Below are positions 41,177 to 54,900 of a stretch of DNA of 64,000 nt, one piece after another (within the stretch, counting starts at the first letter, position 1; each line of letters begins with the position of its first letter). The DNA is from Astropecten irregularis. Taxonomy: Eukaryota > Echinodermata > Asteroidea > Paxillosida > Astropectinidae. Below the pieces are notes generated by a model. It did not search any database. It worked only from the letters and a program-made list of their open reading frames with translations, and had not been told where the DNA came from. The position numbers were made by a program, and so were the translations under genes. The stretch is from assembly GCA_963971285.1 (NCBI GenBank), contig OZ020265.1, positions 1,624,001-1,688,000 of the forward strand. Direction: 5' to 3'.

Positions 41177-44100
41177 GTAAAAGTACAGAAATGGATGCTT
41201 AAAAATTTGTACTCATTATAGTTATTGCAGTTTAGTATTAGGCCCTATCTGATTGGGCATATATTATATCAATGGGGTCAAAATTCATTCCCTTAATAAT
41301 GTATAATACCCTCTTCTTCAGTGAATTTAACCTCATTCTTAACTTGGTACTATCATACTTTGGTAGCAAACCGAAACAGAAATCTTCACAGATTTACCGA
41401 TAACTTACAGGGTATAAAGATGGTGATGGTAGAAACATACCGTTAAAATAGTTCTGCCTGATGCTATATTTATCCAGAAAAAGTATAACCAATGACCAAA
41501 AACAAGTTTGATCTTTTAAAGACCAAAAGCAACGGTGACAAGTTTTAAAAATACTGTTGGCGCTTTCACTGTTTTCTCAAAAACTTGGCATATGGGATTG
41601 GAAATTGCACAGATGACTGTTACGGTATCATTCTTGATATTTTTGCACATGAATTTGCATTTCGTTGACAAAAAACAGAGTATGATATTACCTTTAATAC
41701 ATAGAAGTACGTACATAAGTACAAAAATATCTTCATAAGTAATTACTAAATATGACCAGGGGCCAATTTCATAAAACTGTTAAGCACAAATATTTGCTAA
41801 GCATGACATTTCTGTCTTAGTAAAAACAGGGTTAACAATCACGTGTTGTGTATCACTTGTGATTGTTCTTTGGCTGTTGTTCGCTGACCATAAATATATA
41901 AAATGGAATTTTCAATGCTGGTTTGTTTTATTGGGCGAGAAATTTTTGTGCTAAGCAATTTTTTGTGCTTAACAGTTTTATGAAATTGGCCCCTGGGAAT
42001 TGTCTTTGCAGGATCTTCAGTTTGCGACAAGGCTAATATTGTACTCAACTTATCAACGCCCGTTGCCATAGTTTCAGCACCTCCGACTGGTACCCACACA
42101 ATATGTCTGAACACTCTATCATGTACGTGGCTAATCACCAGCGACCCTGGTTCATCCATCTATATTCAATTGTTGAAGCAGGATTCGACATTTATAAATG
42201 CCTATGCAAGTCTTGATGACGAGGTTAGGATAGGGCGGGGTCATGACCCCTTATCGAAGTCCAGTATTATTGCAGCGCTTGGGCTATATTACGTGGATAC
42301 ATTGGATGACGGCAGAGTTTACATAGCCAATAGCAGCTCAGCTTGGGTGAGCGTCATTGTGCATGCGTCTGCCCTTCCTGTGTGTGTTGGTTTTCAGTGG
42401 AGTTTTACCCAGCGAGATGAGTCAGGTAGGAACAATTACTGAGCAGTCTATTGTATTGTATATTCAATATACAGTGATCTAATGCTAATCCTGACATTGG
42501 ATCTGGCTTTGGCTTGGTGTTGGTCTTATTGATTTGAGCTTTGGCTTAGGCTTTGGTGTTGGCCTTGGCCTTGATTTGGCTTTGGCTTGAGCTTTGGCTT
42601 TCGTGTTAGCCTTGGCTTTGGCTTTAGCTTTAGCTTAAACTTTAGCTTTGGCTTTGGCTTTTGCTTTTGCTTTTGCTTTTGCTTTTGCTTTTGCTTTTGC
42701 TTTTGCTTTTGCTTTTGCTTTTGCTTTTGCTTTTGCTTTTGCTTTTGCTTTTGCTTTTGCTTTTGCTTTGGCTTTGGCTTTGGCTTTGGCTTTGGCTTTG
42801 GCTTTGGCTTTGGCTTTGGCTTTGGCTTTGGCTTTGGCTTTGGCTTTGGCTTTGGCTTTGGCTTTGGCTTTGGCTTTGGCTTTGGCTTTGGCTTTGGCTT
42901 TGGCTTGAGCTTTGGCTTTGGCTTTGGCTTTGGCTGTGGCTTGAGCTTTGGTTTTGGCTTTGGCTTAGGATTAATTTTTTACGCCAATTCACGGTTATGT
43001 ACTGAAAAGACGTTATTGGCTACAGTTTCGTGGTTGAGAGTAGATTTTAAACCAGCCAGTTAAGCTCCAACTTGAGTGGAAAGCACAAGCCTTTAGATTG
43101 TGGAGACAAAGCCGAATCCAGCATTAGGATTAGGAGTTTTTTTCAAACTATTTTTGTGTCGTGGATTTATGAATATGGGGGTTTTCTTTGTATTTCATTG
43201 ATGTAGATCTTTGTGAGACAGACACTACACTATGCACTTACCCATTGGTCTGTCTGCCCTCATCTGCATATTGTGATGCGCATGCGGACTGTGGAGATTA
43301 CTCAGATCAGAGAGACTGTGGTGAGTTGCAATTCGAAAAGTAACATACTTATTTGCACACATTTACACGACGCTTAACTCAAATCCGGGATAAGATCTCT
43401 ATTTTAGAAAAATCTCTGACGGCGTGCAATATTATGGATGCTATCTCCTTCCGTCTTTTTACACCTGCCTCCATTCAGACGAAGGATTTGATGAGAGAGG
43501 TCAGTTGTATCACTGGCATCAGCAAATATCGGACGGGCTTGTAATACTCATCACATTTCTACACATCCTCTAATACGTTACTGCTCACAGTCATTTTGAG
43601 CTATTGAGAGCATTGTCATACAATCAAACTCAGATTATTATTTCGTGTGTTCTTCTTGCGTAGATATGTGTGGAGACACTGTTATCCCACTTCTGACACC
43701 AGGCGTACCGTACGTCATTGATTACGCCGAATCCTGGGTTGCCGAAAACTCCAATGAAATAAATCCTCCTAACATGGACTGCTTCTGGGAGATCACAGCG
43801 CAGAATAATTCCATCGTAGAGATAAATATCTTGGAGAATAATCCCAATGGCCCTGCTTTTAGCTTCGGCTTGATACTGGAAGGCAGCTTGAACAAGACAG
43901 CCCAACAGTGGTTCAGTTTGTTCAGTGGAGAGATGAGAATCCTGTACTTTCATATGACAGGCATTTGGATAATGGCTGATATATTGCCGATTAGGTTTTA
44001 CAGAAGAAATGTCTACTCAATCCAGTTTACTGCTTATGAAAAGCAAGGTGGGTTGGGCCTTGTATTAAACGTATTCCAATTAGATTGTTTTTAATTATAC

Positions 44101-47100
44101 ATGTACTTGGCAGAATACCTAAGAACACTGATGAGTATTCAATTACGTTTATCACATGGACCATTGCAATACATTGATGAATAATTTTTAAGTGAAAGGT
44201 ATTACTTTGATTTCTCAGTATTATCTGTGCGCAAATCATGGAATCCGTTACCGTAAGCAAACATTCTTAGCTTACGGTAGCAGACTTTTGTTTGGTTACG
44301 GTTAACGTATTTGACGTTTTTGGTAACGATAAGCAAGGACTGTATGCAGAATGCATATGATAGTGCGTTATCAAAAAATATGAAGGTTAGCCTAGAAATT
44401 ATTCTCTAATCGATAAAGCGCCGAAATCCTTGCTTACCGTACGGATTCCATGACTTCATGCAAAGTATGCATTGTGCGTAAGCACAAATTAGGCCGTAAC
44501 GGATTCCATGAAATTGGGTCCTGATAGATAGGTTGACAAATGTTTCCAATGTCAGAAATTTAGAACATGTATTGTTAAAAGCATGTCAAAATGAACGAAA
44601 AGTTTTAGCTTGATTATAATTCTGTTATCATTAATTTGTTAATCAGAATGTGGTCCGGGCCAGGTCCAGTGCTTGAATACTAAGTGCTTGGAGAAATATC
44701 AACTGTGTGACGGGATACCTGATTGTGCCGCTCACGAAGATGAAAATGGCTGCGGTAAGTCATTATCATTCTAATATTCTTCTAAGTGTTGTTCTAGGAT
44801 ATAAAATATTGGTCCTATAAAGGTGGCAGAATCCGATCCCTTTAAAGGTACAGTACAGAATATGTAACAAACCCAAACAGATATTTTTACAAATTTACGT
44901 ACATGTATAACTTTCAGGGTATGAAGATGGTGCTGGTAGAACACATCGTTAAAATATTTCCGCCTGAAATAGTGCATTTATCCAGAAATTATTCAAACAA
45001 AGACCGAAACAGTTTTGATCTCGGAGTAAGGTAAAAACCATTATTTATGTTTTATAAGAACAATTGAGTCGGGTTTTCGGTATTTTCTCGGGACTCAGAT
45101 GTCCGACTAAGCTCAAATGTTCACAGGTTTATCATTCCATGCACATATGTGACTCGCTCTTCGAAAATGAGTCACATTCCACTCAGCATGTTTAAAAGTT
45201 ATGGCTAATGAAACATGAGAAGCGTTTCTAGAGCAATAGAACATTCTGTGTTTTAGAATGAGTAGTCCTCTAGAATGTGAAATGCTACTGACCTCAAACA
45301 TGTATTACACCCATTAGACATTCTTTCTTATCATACAGATAACTCAGTTTGTCAAATGTGTGACTTATGCCTCAATTTCACGGAGCTGGTCATATATTGG
45401 ATCATAGAAAGTGTGAGTGCTGTTCTGTGACCTTTACCAATCATGTATTATACCTTTAACTGCCAGATCTTGATATGATTTCATCTTTGTATTTGCAGGT
45501 ATTAATTATTGCTCTATTCAAGGTGACTCGCTGTGTAGATTTGGTGCAGACTGCTCTAACTCATCAATAGTGTGTAATGGCATATGGGATTGTGTGGATT
45601 ACTCGGACGAGATTGAATGTGGTAAGTCACTATGCTATGTTCAGACGCAGTACTCCGTAAACTGAAAAAGGTCTACCCTTTGTCCAGTATACAGGGTTAA
45701 ACTGAAAACAGTCTATCTCTGGTGTTTATAGGTCACTCGTGTTGCATAACTCTGAAACCGGATTTCCCTTAATTCACAAGTAGTGACATAAATCACCGAT
45801 GAGTTATGCACCCGTTCAAGGTCATCTAAACCGGACGTGGTTGAGATAGACAATTCAGATGTCTTAAGGCACATTTGTAGACCGGTCTACGTAGTCTAGA
45901 CTGTCCCTCCTCGGCAGTCTAAGTTTTCGAGGATATACTGTTTTTAGCACCTAAAAGAGTCTATCATAGACCGTTCAGACACAAGTAGGTAGACCCTTTT
46001 CAGTTTAAATCCAAGGTAGACCATAATAATTGTAGTAATTATGATATCACATTCAAAAGTAGTATCTCTGATAAATCCAATTGAATACCGCATACTAAAA
46101 ATTAATAGTAAATAGCACATTAAAATGTCAGAATACCATTAGAAAGTAGGGCACACTGCCCATCTCATGTGAGTTACCAGGCTAAATTTTTGACATGTAA
46201 ACACAGAAACATTGACTGGAGTCAGTTTCCCTTGTGGTTTTTTGATAATTAAATTGATTAAAAAGCCGTATCCTCTTTGAGTGATCCCCCATGTACCATT
46301 CTCAGGTTGCAGCATTGCTGCGTGTATCGATGAAATGATCCCTGGGATATGGCTGTGTGTGCATGGTTTCATGGTTTTTAACTGCCAAACGAACAAAGAT
46401 AATTGACTATTAGGGACAGCACCAACGTAGGGCTGGATGGGTCAGTTGGCCGAGCGCGTGTACGGTGTTCAGGAGGTCGCCAGTTCGAATTTAGCTCCAG
46501 TCATTTTTTCTTTGTTCACTTTTCAATGACTTTAATTTCAGTCAGTTTTCCTTTTGGTTATTTGATGATTAAGCTTAATATTTCACAGATAATCTATACA
46601 ATGATAATGGTATTTGCCGGATACCAGCCATGCACGCGCACATTATATACGTACGTAATGATAACTGGTACTCGTCGGATACAGTCACGTGCACATTGTA
46701 TACCTCTTGATAACTGGCACACATGGTATAAAAATGTCACCCGCCGGGACCAGGCAAAGTATTCATTTAACATGCGATCTATTTGATGCTGACAACCGTA
46801 TACCAGTGAAAAGCTATGGTGTATTTTCTTTCTTTTGCTGTATAGGAAGATGCGGTGGTCACCATATCATGCTAAGCCCCAATCAAACGTTTTACCATAG
46901 CATTCCCATCGATACATCCCTGAACTGTCTATGGCTGGTGCACACATCAAGTAATCTCTCTCGCGTCCGCATTGACATCCTAAGTCAACCCATCAATGAG
47001 TTCTCTGCGAATTGGGACATTCTGACTTTTGCTGAGATTATGTTTGGCACTGGTGATACTCCGTCCCAAGCATCGTACATACGCACACTGAACAGTGTGT

Positions 47101-48896
47101 TATATCCTAACATGATGTCCTTCAACGGTCCAACAATCTGGATTCTATCTAACAGACTTCTTACGTATCATGACACATTAGGAAGGATTTATGTGGAATT
47201 GGCAATAACCGAGTATCAAGAACCAGGTAATAAACAGTGTATATTATACACTGTTTTTTTTATTCAATAGTTCACTAATATAGCTTTAAAGAAATCGACC
47301 AAAACGACTGTTGTAATTAAATTACTATAAAATGTGACTTGAGCGGAGACTAACCGAAGAATAGTATACATATTTTTGTAGAAACTATTTGAATATGTGT
47401 AGTAACTCTTTAACCACCATATAGGCCTACAGCTACCAATATCGTATACTAATGACGTCATCGGCTTGTCCAACCTTTATCACACAGAAGAAAAAAGAGG
47501 CAATACAGTTACATAAGATTGAGGCTGCATCCGAATCTGTTGTCTAGAGCTAGGTCTAGGTCTTCGCTCCATTGGAAATACGCACAGACACCTAGACAAT
47601 AGACCTAGCCGTAGCTCTGGAAGCCCGTTTCGGACACGGCCTAATGCTCTTGCATGAATGTCATGTTAAAATGTATCCACCCGGTGCCTGTCAACTACAT
47701 ACAAGGGACTTATTGCAATATCAAAAGTAAGGCTGTGTACCAAATCTCTGGCTGCGGCTACAGATTACGGTACACACCAATATCAGCCACTAGCCAGTGA
47801 CTGCAGCCGTTTCCATGGACTTAATTGCGGCCGCAGCCTGAGATTTGGGACACGGCCTGAAACAAAAATAATTTGAAGTGTCAGCTACTTGTATGTTAAA
47901 GTGAGTATCTTTGTGACTTGATTTTGTCGAATAAGATTGTGGTGTCGACCAATACGCCTGTATGTCGGGGACTAGGTGTGTCGACAATCACCAGGTCTGC
48001 GACGGGGAGGCGGACTGCCCGGAGTATGACGATGAGTTTGGCTGCGGTAATTAAACCAATCTGGTATATCATTATAATCTGGTAGGACTCACCTGGTAGG
48101 GCGTCTACATGACACGTGGTTGCGTCAGATGAATCGTTATTTTGCTGAGATGGGGATGGGTTGCGTGGCTGCCTGGGGATGGCCATCAGGAGACCGAAGG
48201 AGTACCGCTTGAATGTAGATGCGGCAACGCCCTGCTGTACTTATCCAGAAATTAGTCAAACAAAGACCAATAAAAGTGTTGATCTCGGGGTAAGATCAAA
48301 ACATTCTTCGTGTTTTATAAGGAAAATTGAGTCGGGTTTTCGATGTTTTCTCGTGACTCAGATGTCCGATTGAGCTCAAAAGTTCACATTGTTATCATTT
48401 CATGTACATGCTGGATATTACAAAGTGTGAGTGCTGTTCTGTCACCTTTGCCAATCATGTATTTTATCTTTAAAGATAGGCCTACTTTCTTATTTGCTTT
48501 CATTTTGTGTATTTCTATAAAGGTGTGTGTAGAAACGACACATTTAAATGTAGCACCAGCGATGATTGTCTTGATCCACTGTTGATCTGTGATGGCCGGT
48601 ATAATTGCTCAGACAGATCAGATGAAGCCTTTTGCAGTAAGATATTTGTCATAACTTCATTAGTCATTTTATTGCATGTAGCTCTGAATTTGGTTTTGTC
48701 ATAGGGCGTTACGAAACGGAGGCTCAGGCTCAGGCTTCAACTCTGTCATCCAGCTGCTGAAAATATAGGTTTTGGTTTTTCATTGAAGCTGAAGCTCTGT
48801 TTTCCTTTTCAAACCAGAGAATCTACTTCCGAACCGCAGCCAAGAGCCTCTATTTTGATACCCGTTATTTTAGAATGGATTCACGAAATGGAGCTG

Positions 48897-48932
<36 letters not shown>

Positions 48933-51900
48933 CTGTTTCGTAAACGCCCATAGTGACTAGTTTCAATGGGAGACTTTTGGAGAGTCGGTCTTGAGTCAAC
49001 AGCGCACGCGCACGCACGCGCAATACAACGCGCGAATGCTCACAATTGCGCAAGCATGGTTTGCGCGTGCGCTGTTGACTCAAGACCGACTATCCAAAAG
49101 TCTCCCATTCTGTCAATTCACAATAGAGCGTCACTATTGACCAATTACAATGCGCGGAAATAATTTTGTCTACAAACTGCGCATGTGGAAAGATTCCAAG
49201 TTTCAGTCCGTGTCCCAAAACTCTGGCTGCGACTGCACATTACACACGCCCCTGGACTGCAGCCGTTCCCATAGACCTGTACGTGATCTGCGGTCATAGC
49301 TACAGATTTTAGACACGGCCCATTTCGTGAAATTTGATTGGCTAACGCGTTGCAAACTCATGGTGGCGCACTATTGTGAATCGCCCGAATTGAATAATTG
49401 AGACACTATTGTTTTCATAATGATTGTAATCAAAATCACAATTTTGAACGTTTTCTCTTTGATTCTTGGGTCCATTTTGGGGTTCATTTCGGCATTTTTT
49501 TCGCAGTATATCCATCCAGTCATTTTTTTCTTTTACAGTTTTGTTTGTATTTATCCTTATAACAGAACCATGCGGTCCGAGCACCATCGATGTGTCGTCT
49601 GGGCACCAGATCCTCACCTCAGTCGGGTACCCTGACCTCTACTCACCCAACACAATATGCAATTGGTTGATTGTCGGGTTGCCAGACTATGAAATAGTGG
49701 TCGTGTTCCTTGACGCACATGTAGAGACATTCGAAGACTGGATTCAATTTGGCAACGGCACTGATTGGTTGGTGTTCGTGACTGGTACCCGTTATCCTGA
49801 ACGGGTGTCCCTACATCTGTCCTATACGTTGGTGCTGTTCGTATCTGATTTCATTGTTCAGTCTCGTGGTTTCAACGTGAGTCTAGAACAGTCCATTTCA
49901 GGTAGGTAATCATTTTATTAATTTCCTTCAAAAGCTCATTTTAGTAGGAATACAAAAGCACTTATAAGGGGCTCACAATGAAAGGTATTATATCTAATGC
50001 CTCATAACAATGATTCATTTTAAAGGTATACTTGATTTGTAAATGTCACAAAACAGCACTTTGTCTGTAGAAAAATGTACATGAAATAATAAACCTGTGA
50101 CATTTTTACCTTAATCGGACATCTGAGTCACGAGAAAATAGCGAAAACCTGAATCAATTTTTCTTATGAACCATAAAGAATGGTTTGATCTTATACTTAC
50201 CCTGGGATCAAAACTGTTTCTGTCTTTGTTTAACTAATTTCTGGATAAATACAGCATTTCAGCCGGAAATATCTTAACGGGTATGCTGCTACCAGCACAA
50301 TCTTCATACCCTGAAAGTTATACGTAAATCGGTGAACATTTCTTTTTGGGAATGTTACCAATCGTGTACCGTACCTTTTAGTCCTCCAGTTTTGGATATG
50401 TCCGATTTTTATCTTAATCGATCATTTATCGATTAAATTATTGATTGCATGATATTCGATGTGTTGATTATCAATAGCATCGTGTGGTATTGGTGAGTTG
50501 GAGTGCAATGGGACGAGTGTCTTGATATGTATCAAGGATATTTACCTATGTGATGGGACAGCCGACTGTCCAGATGGCTCAGACGAGGAATATTGTGGAG
50601 GTTAGTTCAGGCAATTTCTGTCATTTACTTCAAATTCAGGGCCCATTTTCATTCAATCCGTTACCGTTAGTAAAAATTCATCGCTTACGTTAGCAAACTT
50701 TTTTTTGGTTTAATACTGTTATGGTTTTCTTTTTTTGGTAACGGTAAGTAAGGTTTATTTCTGCAGAACACATTTGACAGCGCGTTCGCAGAAAAGACAG
50801 ACTTCGATTAGGGTTGGAGAACTAGAGCCTTTAAGAAAGATCCTGCTATCGTCGAAATTTCAGGCCCTCCTAACTCTGCGCAGCCTTTGGGAAAGATCCT
50901 GCTAGGATCGAAACGTCAGGCCCTCCTAACTCTGAGCATCCTTTGAGAAAGATCCTGCTGGGATCGAAACGTCAGGCCCTCCTAACTTTGAGCATCCTTT
51001 GAGAAAGATCCTGCTGGGATCGAAACGTCAGGCCCTCCTAACTCTGAGCAGCCTTTGAGAAAGATCCTGCTGGGATCGAAACGTCAGGCCCTCCTAACCC
51101 CGAGCATCCTTTGAGAAAGATCCTGCTAGGATCAAAACGGCAGGCCCTCCTAACTCTGAGCAACCTTCGAGAAAGATAGTGCTATGATCGAAAAGTCAGG
51201 CCCTTCTAACTCTGAGCAGCATTTGACAAAGATCCTGCTAGGATCGAATTGGATCAGGCCTCCTAACTCCAAGCATTTTATACATTTCAGGTCATTATTT
51301 TGGCTGAATAGCAGTTTGGAACAGTTTATTAATACTTCATGATACTTATTAGTACCATCTAATTTTTATTTAAATGTATGAAATATGTCTTAATTTGCTA
51401 TCATCCCAAAGATATATGCGGTGAGATGAATTTCGTTGTTGGCAAGCATCACTCCTATGAGCTGAAGTCACCGCTCTACCATCTTGGCTACTACCCAGAC
51501 AAGCTAGTGTGTCTATGGCTCTGCAGAACCGGTGGTGAAAAAGATAAAATCAAACTAGATATCCAATCCTTCGGGTTGGAGCAGAACTACGACTACCTGT
51601 ACATTGGCAAGGGAAATGACAGCAGCGAAGGACTAGTAGCAACTCTAACTGGCACCACTAAGATCTTAGAGATATGGTTTGAGAGTGATATTGTTTGGCT
51701 GGAGTTAAAAACGGACGATTACACACAGGCAATGGGATTCTGGATCACAGCAAGCGCAGTTGGTAAGATGTATGGATTCTAACTATCGTAGGTTCAGAGG
51801 TCTTACGAAAACAGAACAAGTGCGTTAGGCACTCGCCTTTCACCAATGTAGCCCGGGTTTTAATCCGGCCGGGGTCATATGTGAGTAGAGTTGTGCGTTG

Positions 51901-54900
51901 GTTCTCTCCTATGCTATGAGGGCTTTTCTTCGAGTTCTCCGGTTTTCCTCCCTCCACAAAAATCAAATACTTTCGATCTCAGGCTGTACTCCGTGATCAT
52001 GGGTTGATGTGGCTGGCAGCCAAAGGCGCCGCTGTCAACTGGATCACATTTTAGCTGCATCCTTCGCAATTCAGCACCCCAGCTGCGAGTAAGGATGATT
52101 AGTCTCCCAAATTATTATTATAATACAAAACGATAATCATGAGAACAATAAACCAAATCCTGGAAAAGCTAATACAACATTTGAATGAGGAAACCAGTGC
52201 TGGACTAAGAAATGGTACCTAGCTTCCAATATTGAGTAGACGTGAAAAATTATAGCATTTTACATCGTACCCCTACTGAGAATAATAATAAAAGTGAACG
52301 AAATTCTTTGATTTTACAACCAAACTAAAGTACTCCATTTTGTTTCCATTTAACTGTAGACCGGTCTGATCATGTATTATGCCCTGCTCGATGTATGTCT
52401 ACAGAGGGCGCTGTCCTGTGTCTCTTCCCTGATGCATTTTGTGATGGGTTCAATGATTGCTCTGACGAAAGTGACGAACGCGACTGTGGTAGGCTTGAAC
52501 ATAGCTATAGAATATTGAAGTTGTTCTTTAACAAACAGCAGCCGATTTCACGAAACTTCAAATTTTTCTTACGCAACATTTTGTTGCGTAACTTACGCAA
52601 CATTTCCCTGCCTTTTGTTGCACAAGTTATATCCGTTTCACAAAACTTACGCAATATTTGTACGTTGCGTAAGTTACGCAACATTTCGTGAAATCGGCTG
52701 CAGCACTCAACATATCTATTCCATATAAGAATGTTACCTCTGTCAACGTAACTCGCACCTCGGCCCTTTTAAAATGTTGCCAATTACTGACTAGCTTCGC
52801 GGCAAGTTAAAAGGTAGTATCATACTTTGGTAAGAAACTAAAACATACATTTTCACAGATTCACGTATGTGGTGATAGTAGAAACATACCGTTAAAATAT
52901 TTCCGCCTGAAATGCTGTATTTATCCAGAAATTGATAAAACAACGACCGAAAATCCTTTTGATCTTATAAAAGATCAAAAATAAAAGAGAAAAGACTTAA
53001 AAAATACTGTGGCTGTTTTTCACTGTTTTCTCAAAAAGTGGGCACCGTATGGAACTGAACTTTTCACATATGACTGTTACTGTATCTGTCTTGATATTTT
53101 TGTCCATGGATCTGTATTTATTTGTGACAACAACCAAAGTATGATATTACCTTTAAGCAAGACCCTAACCTGGGCCAAGATCGTAAAGCTGGCAGTAGTA
53201 TTCCCTGGCCAAACTAGTTCACACGGCGAAAAAAACTTTAACACCGGCCAAAGATTTAAACTCGAATTACATCGCAAGTTAAATGACTGAGTGTTTCTAT
53301 TGTCACTTATGACAAATTCTAATCAATAAAGTTATATACATTCGAATTATCTGCATATCAAGTGCCAATTTCACAACCCTGCTTAGCACAAAAAATTGCT
53401 TACCATGAAATTTCTGTCTTAATAGAAACAGGATTAACAACCAAATATTCATGTGTCGTGTGTCACTTGTTATTGTTCTTTGGTTGTTGTTCACTGACCT
53501 TGAATTTCAAATCGAATTGTTTAATCCTAGTTTGTTTTATAAAGCAAGACATTTGTGCTAAGCAAATTTGTTATGCTTAACAGCTCCATGAAATTGGCCC
53601 CAAATGATGTATTGGCGTGTTGATTCAGGTACCTTGTATTGTAACATTGACTTTTACTATTTGACACGGCAGTTAGTGTTAACTGCACAACCAACCAGTT
53701 TATGTGTCAGGGGAGACGCCAATGTATTCTACGTGAATCTGTCTGTGATGGAATTCTGGATTGCAAGTTCCACGACGACGAGAAAGATTGTGGTACGTAG
53801 CCTATACACTGATCCATTAAGCCCCGCCCCATTTGCTTCTGACCAATCACAGTCGTGGTTTATGTCCGACACGCGTACGCGCGCGTGTGAAGCGCGTGAC
53901 TTATCACTCAGAGTTTGTGGCATTGACCGCATTGGTGGGACTAGACCACGTGTTTATTGCCCTCGTGTGCAGTGGGAGGGACTTACTAGATCGGTCTACT
54001 ACCGAGATTTTATTGGAGTGGAGAAGCATGCAGGCAGACTAAGGGCCTTTCCGAAACGGAGGCTTAGGCTCAGGCTCAGGCTCAGGCTCCAGCTCTGACA
54101 TCCATATGCTAAAAAATATAGGTTGTGGTTTTTCATTGAAGCTGAAACTCTGTAATCCTTTTCAAACCAGAGAATCTACTTCAGAACCGTAGCCAAACTT
54201 CTCTATTTTGATGCCCGTTATTTCAGAATGGATTCACGAAATGGATCCGGAGCCTGAAACAGAGCCTGAGCCTTCGTTTCGAAAACGCCCTAAGAAAGGG
54301 ACTGAGAAAGTATTCTGGTGGTAGCACTGAGTGTAATGTATCTTGTGCAGAATGACTTCAGCAAATAGACACACATAATGATGTAGCAGTTCCTTTGTGG
54401 TACAAACAAAACAATATCGAAGTTTCCCTATATATCACCACGGACATCCGGGTAGGCCAATTTTCATTCTCATGAATTTGACAACCGATGAAAACCAATA
54501 TGAGCATGGCGCAAACACACCGTCCGTCGTCGAGTCACGATTCAAATTTGTTTCCCGAGTAGTTTTGTCAAGAAGCATAGATCATGTTCTGTACGACTGT
54601 CATTGTCGAGTTATAGTTTTTCCTTAGACAATAATTCTTCTTTGAAGTACCGTATACTAAGATAAAACAATTCTGGCAGCTTTTTGTCTTAAAAACCATA
54701 CATCTTGCTGCTTTGTTTTCATTTTTGGAAAACGTCACTCCGCGCTGAGCTATATCAACATTAATTCACACAGAGTTAATACAAGTAATAAACTGCTGCA
54801 AACTGCTCATCAGCCAAAATGACCTGAAATATATTAAATGCTTAAAGTTAGGAGGGCCTGACGCGTTTCGATCCTAGCAGGATTTTTCTGACAGCCTTTG

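Noticed and set aside
42587..43063. Long open frames in several registers over the hexamer repeat (Phe-Gly, Leu-Trp, Ser-Gln repeats)
   Set aside because: A 6-bp repeat without stops is open in all frames on both strands; no start context or domain, and it lies inside a receptor intron.
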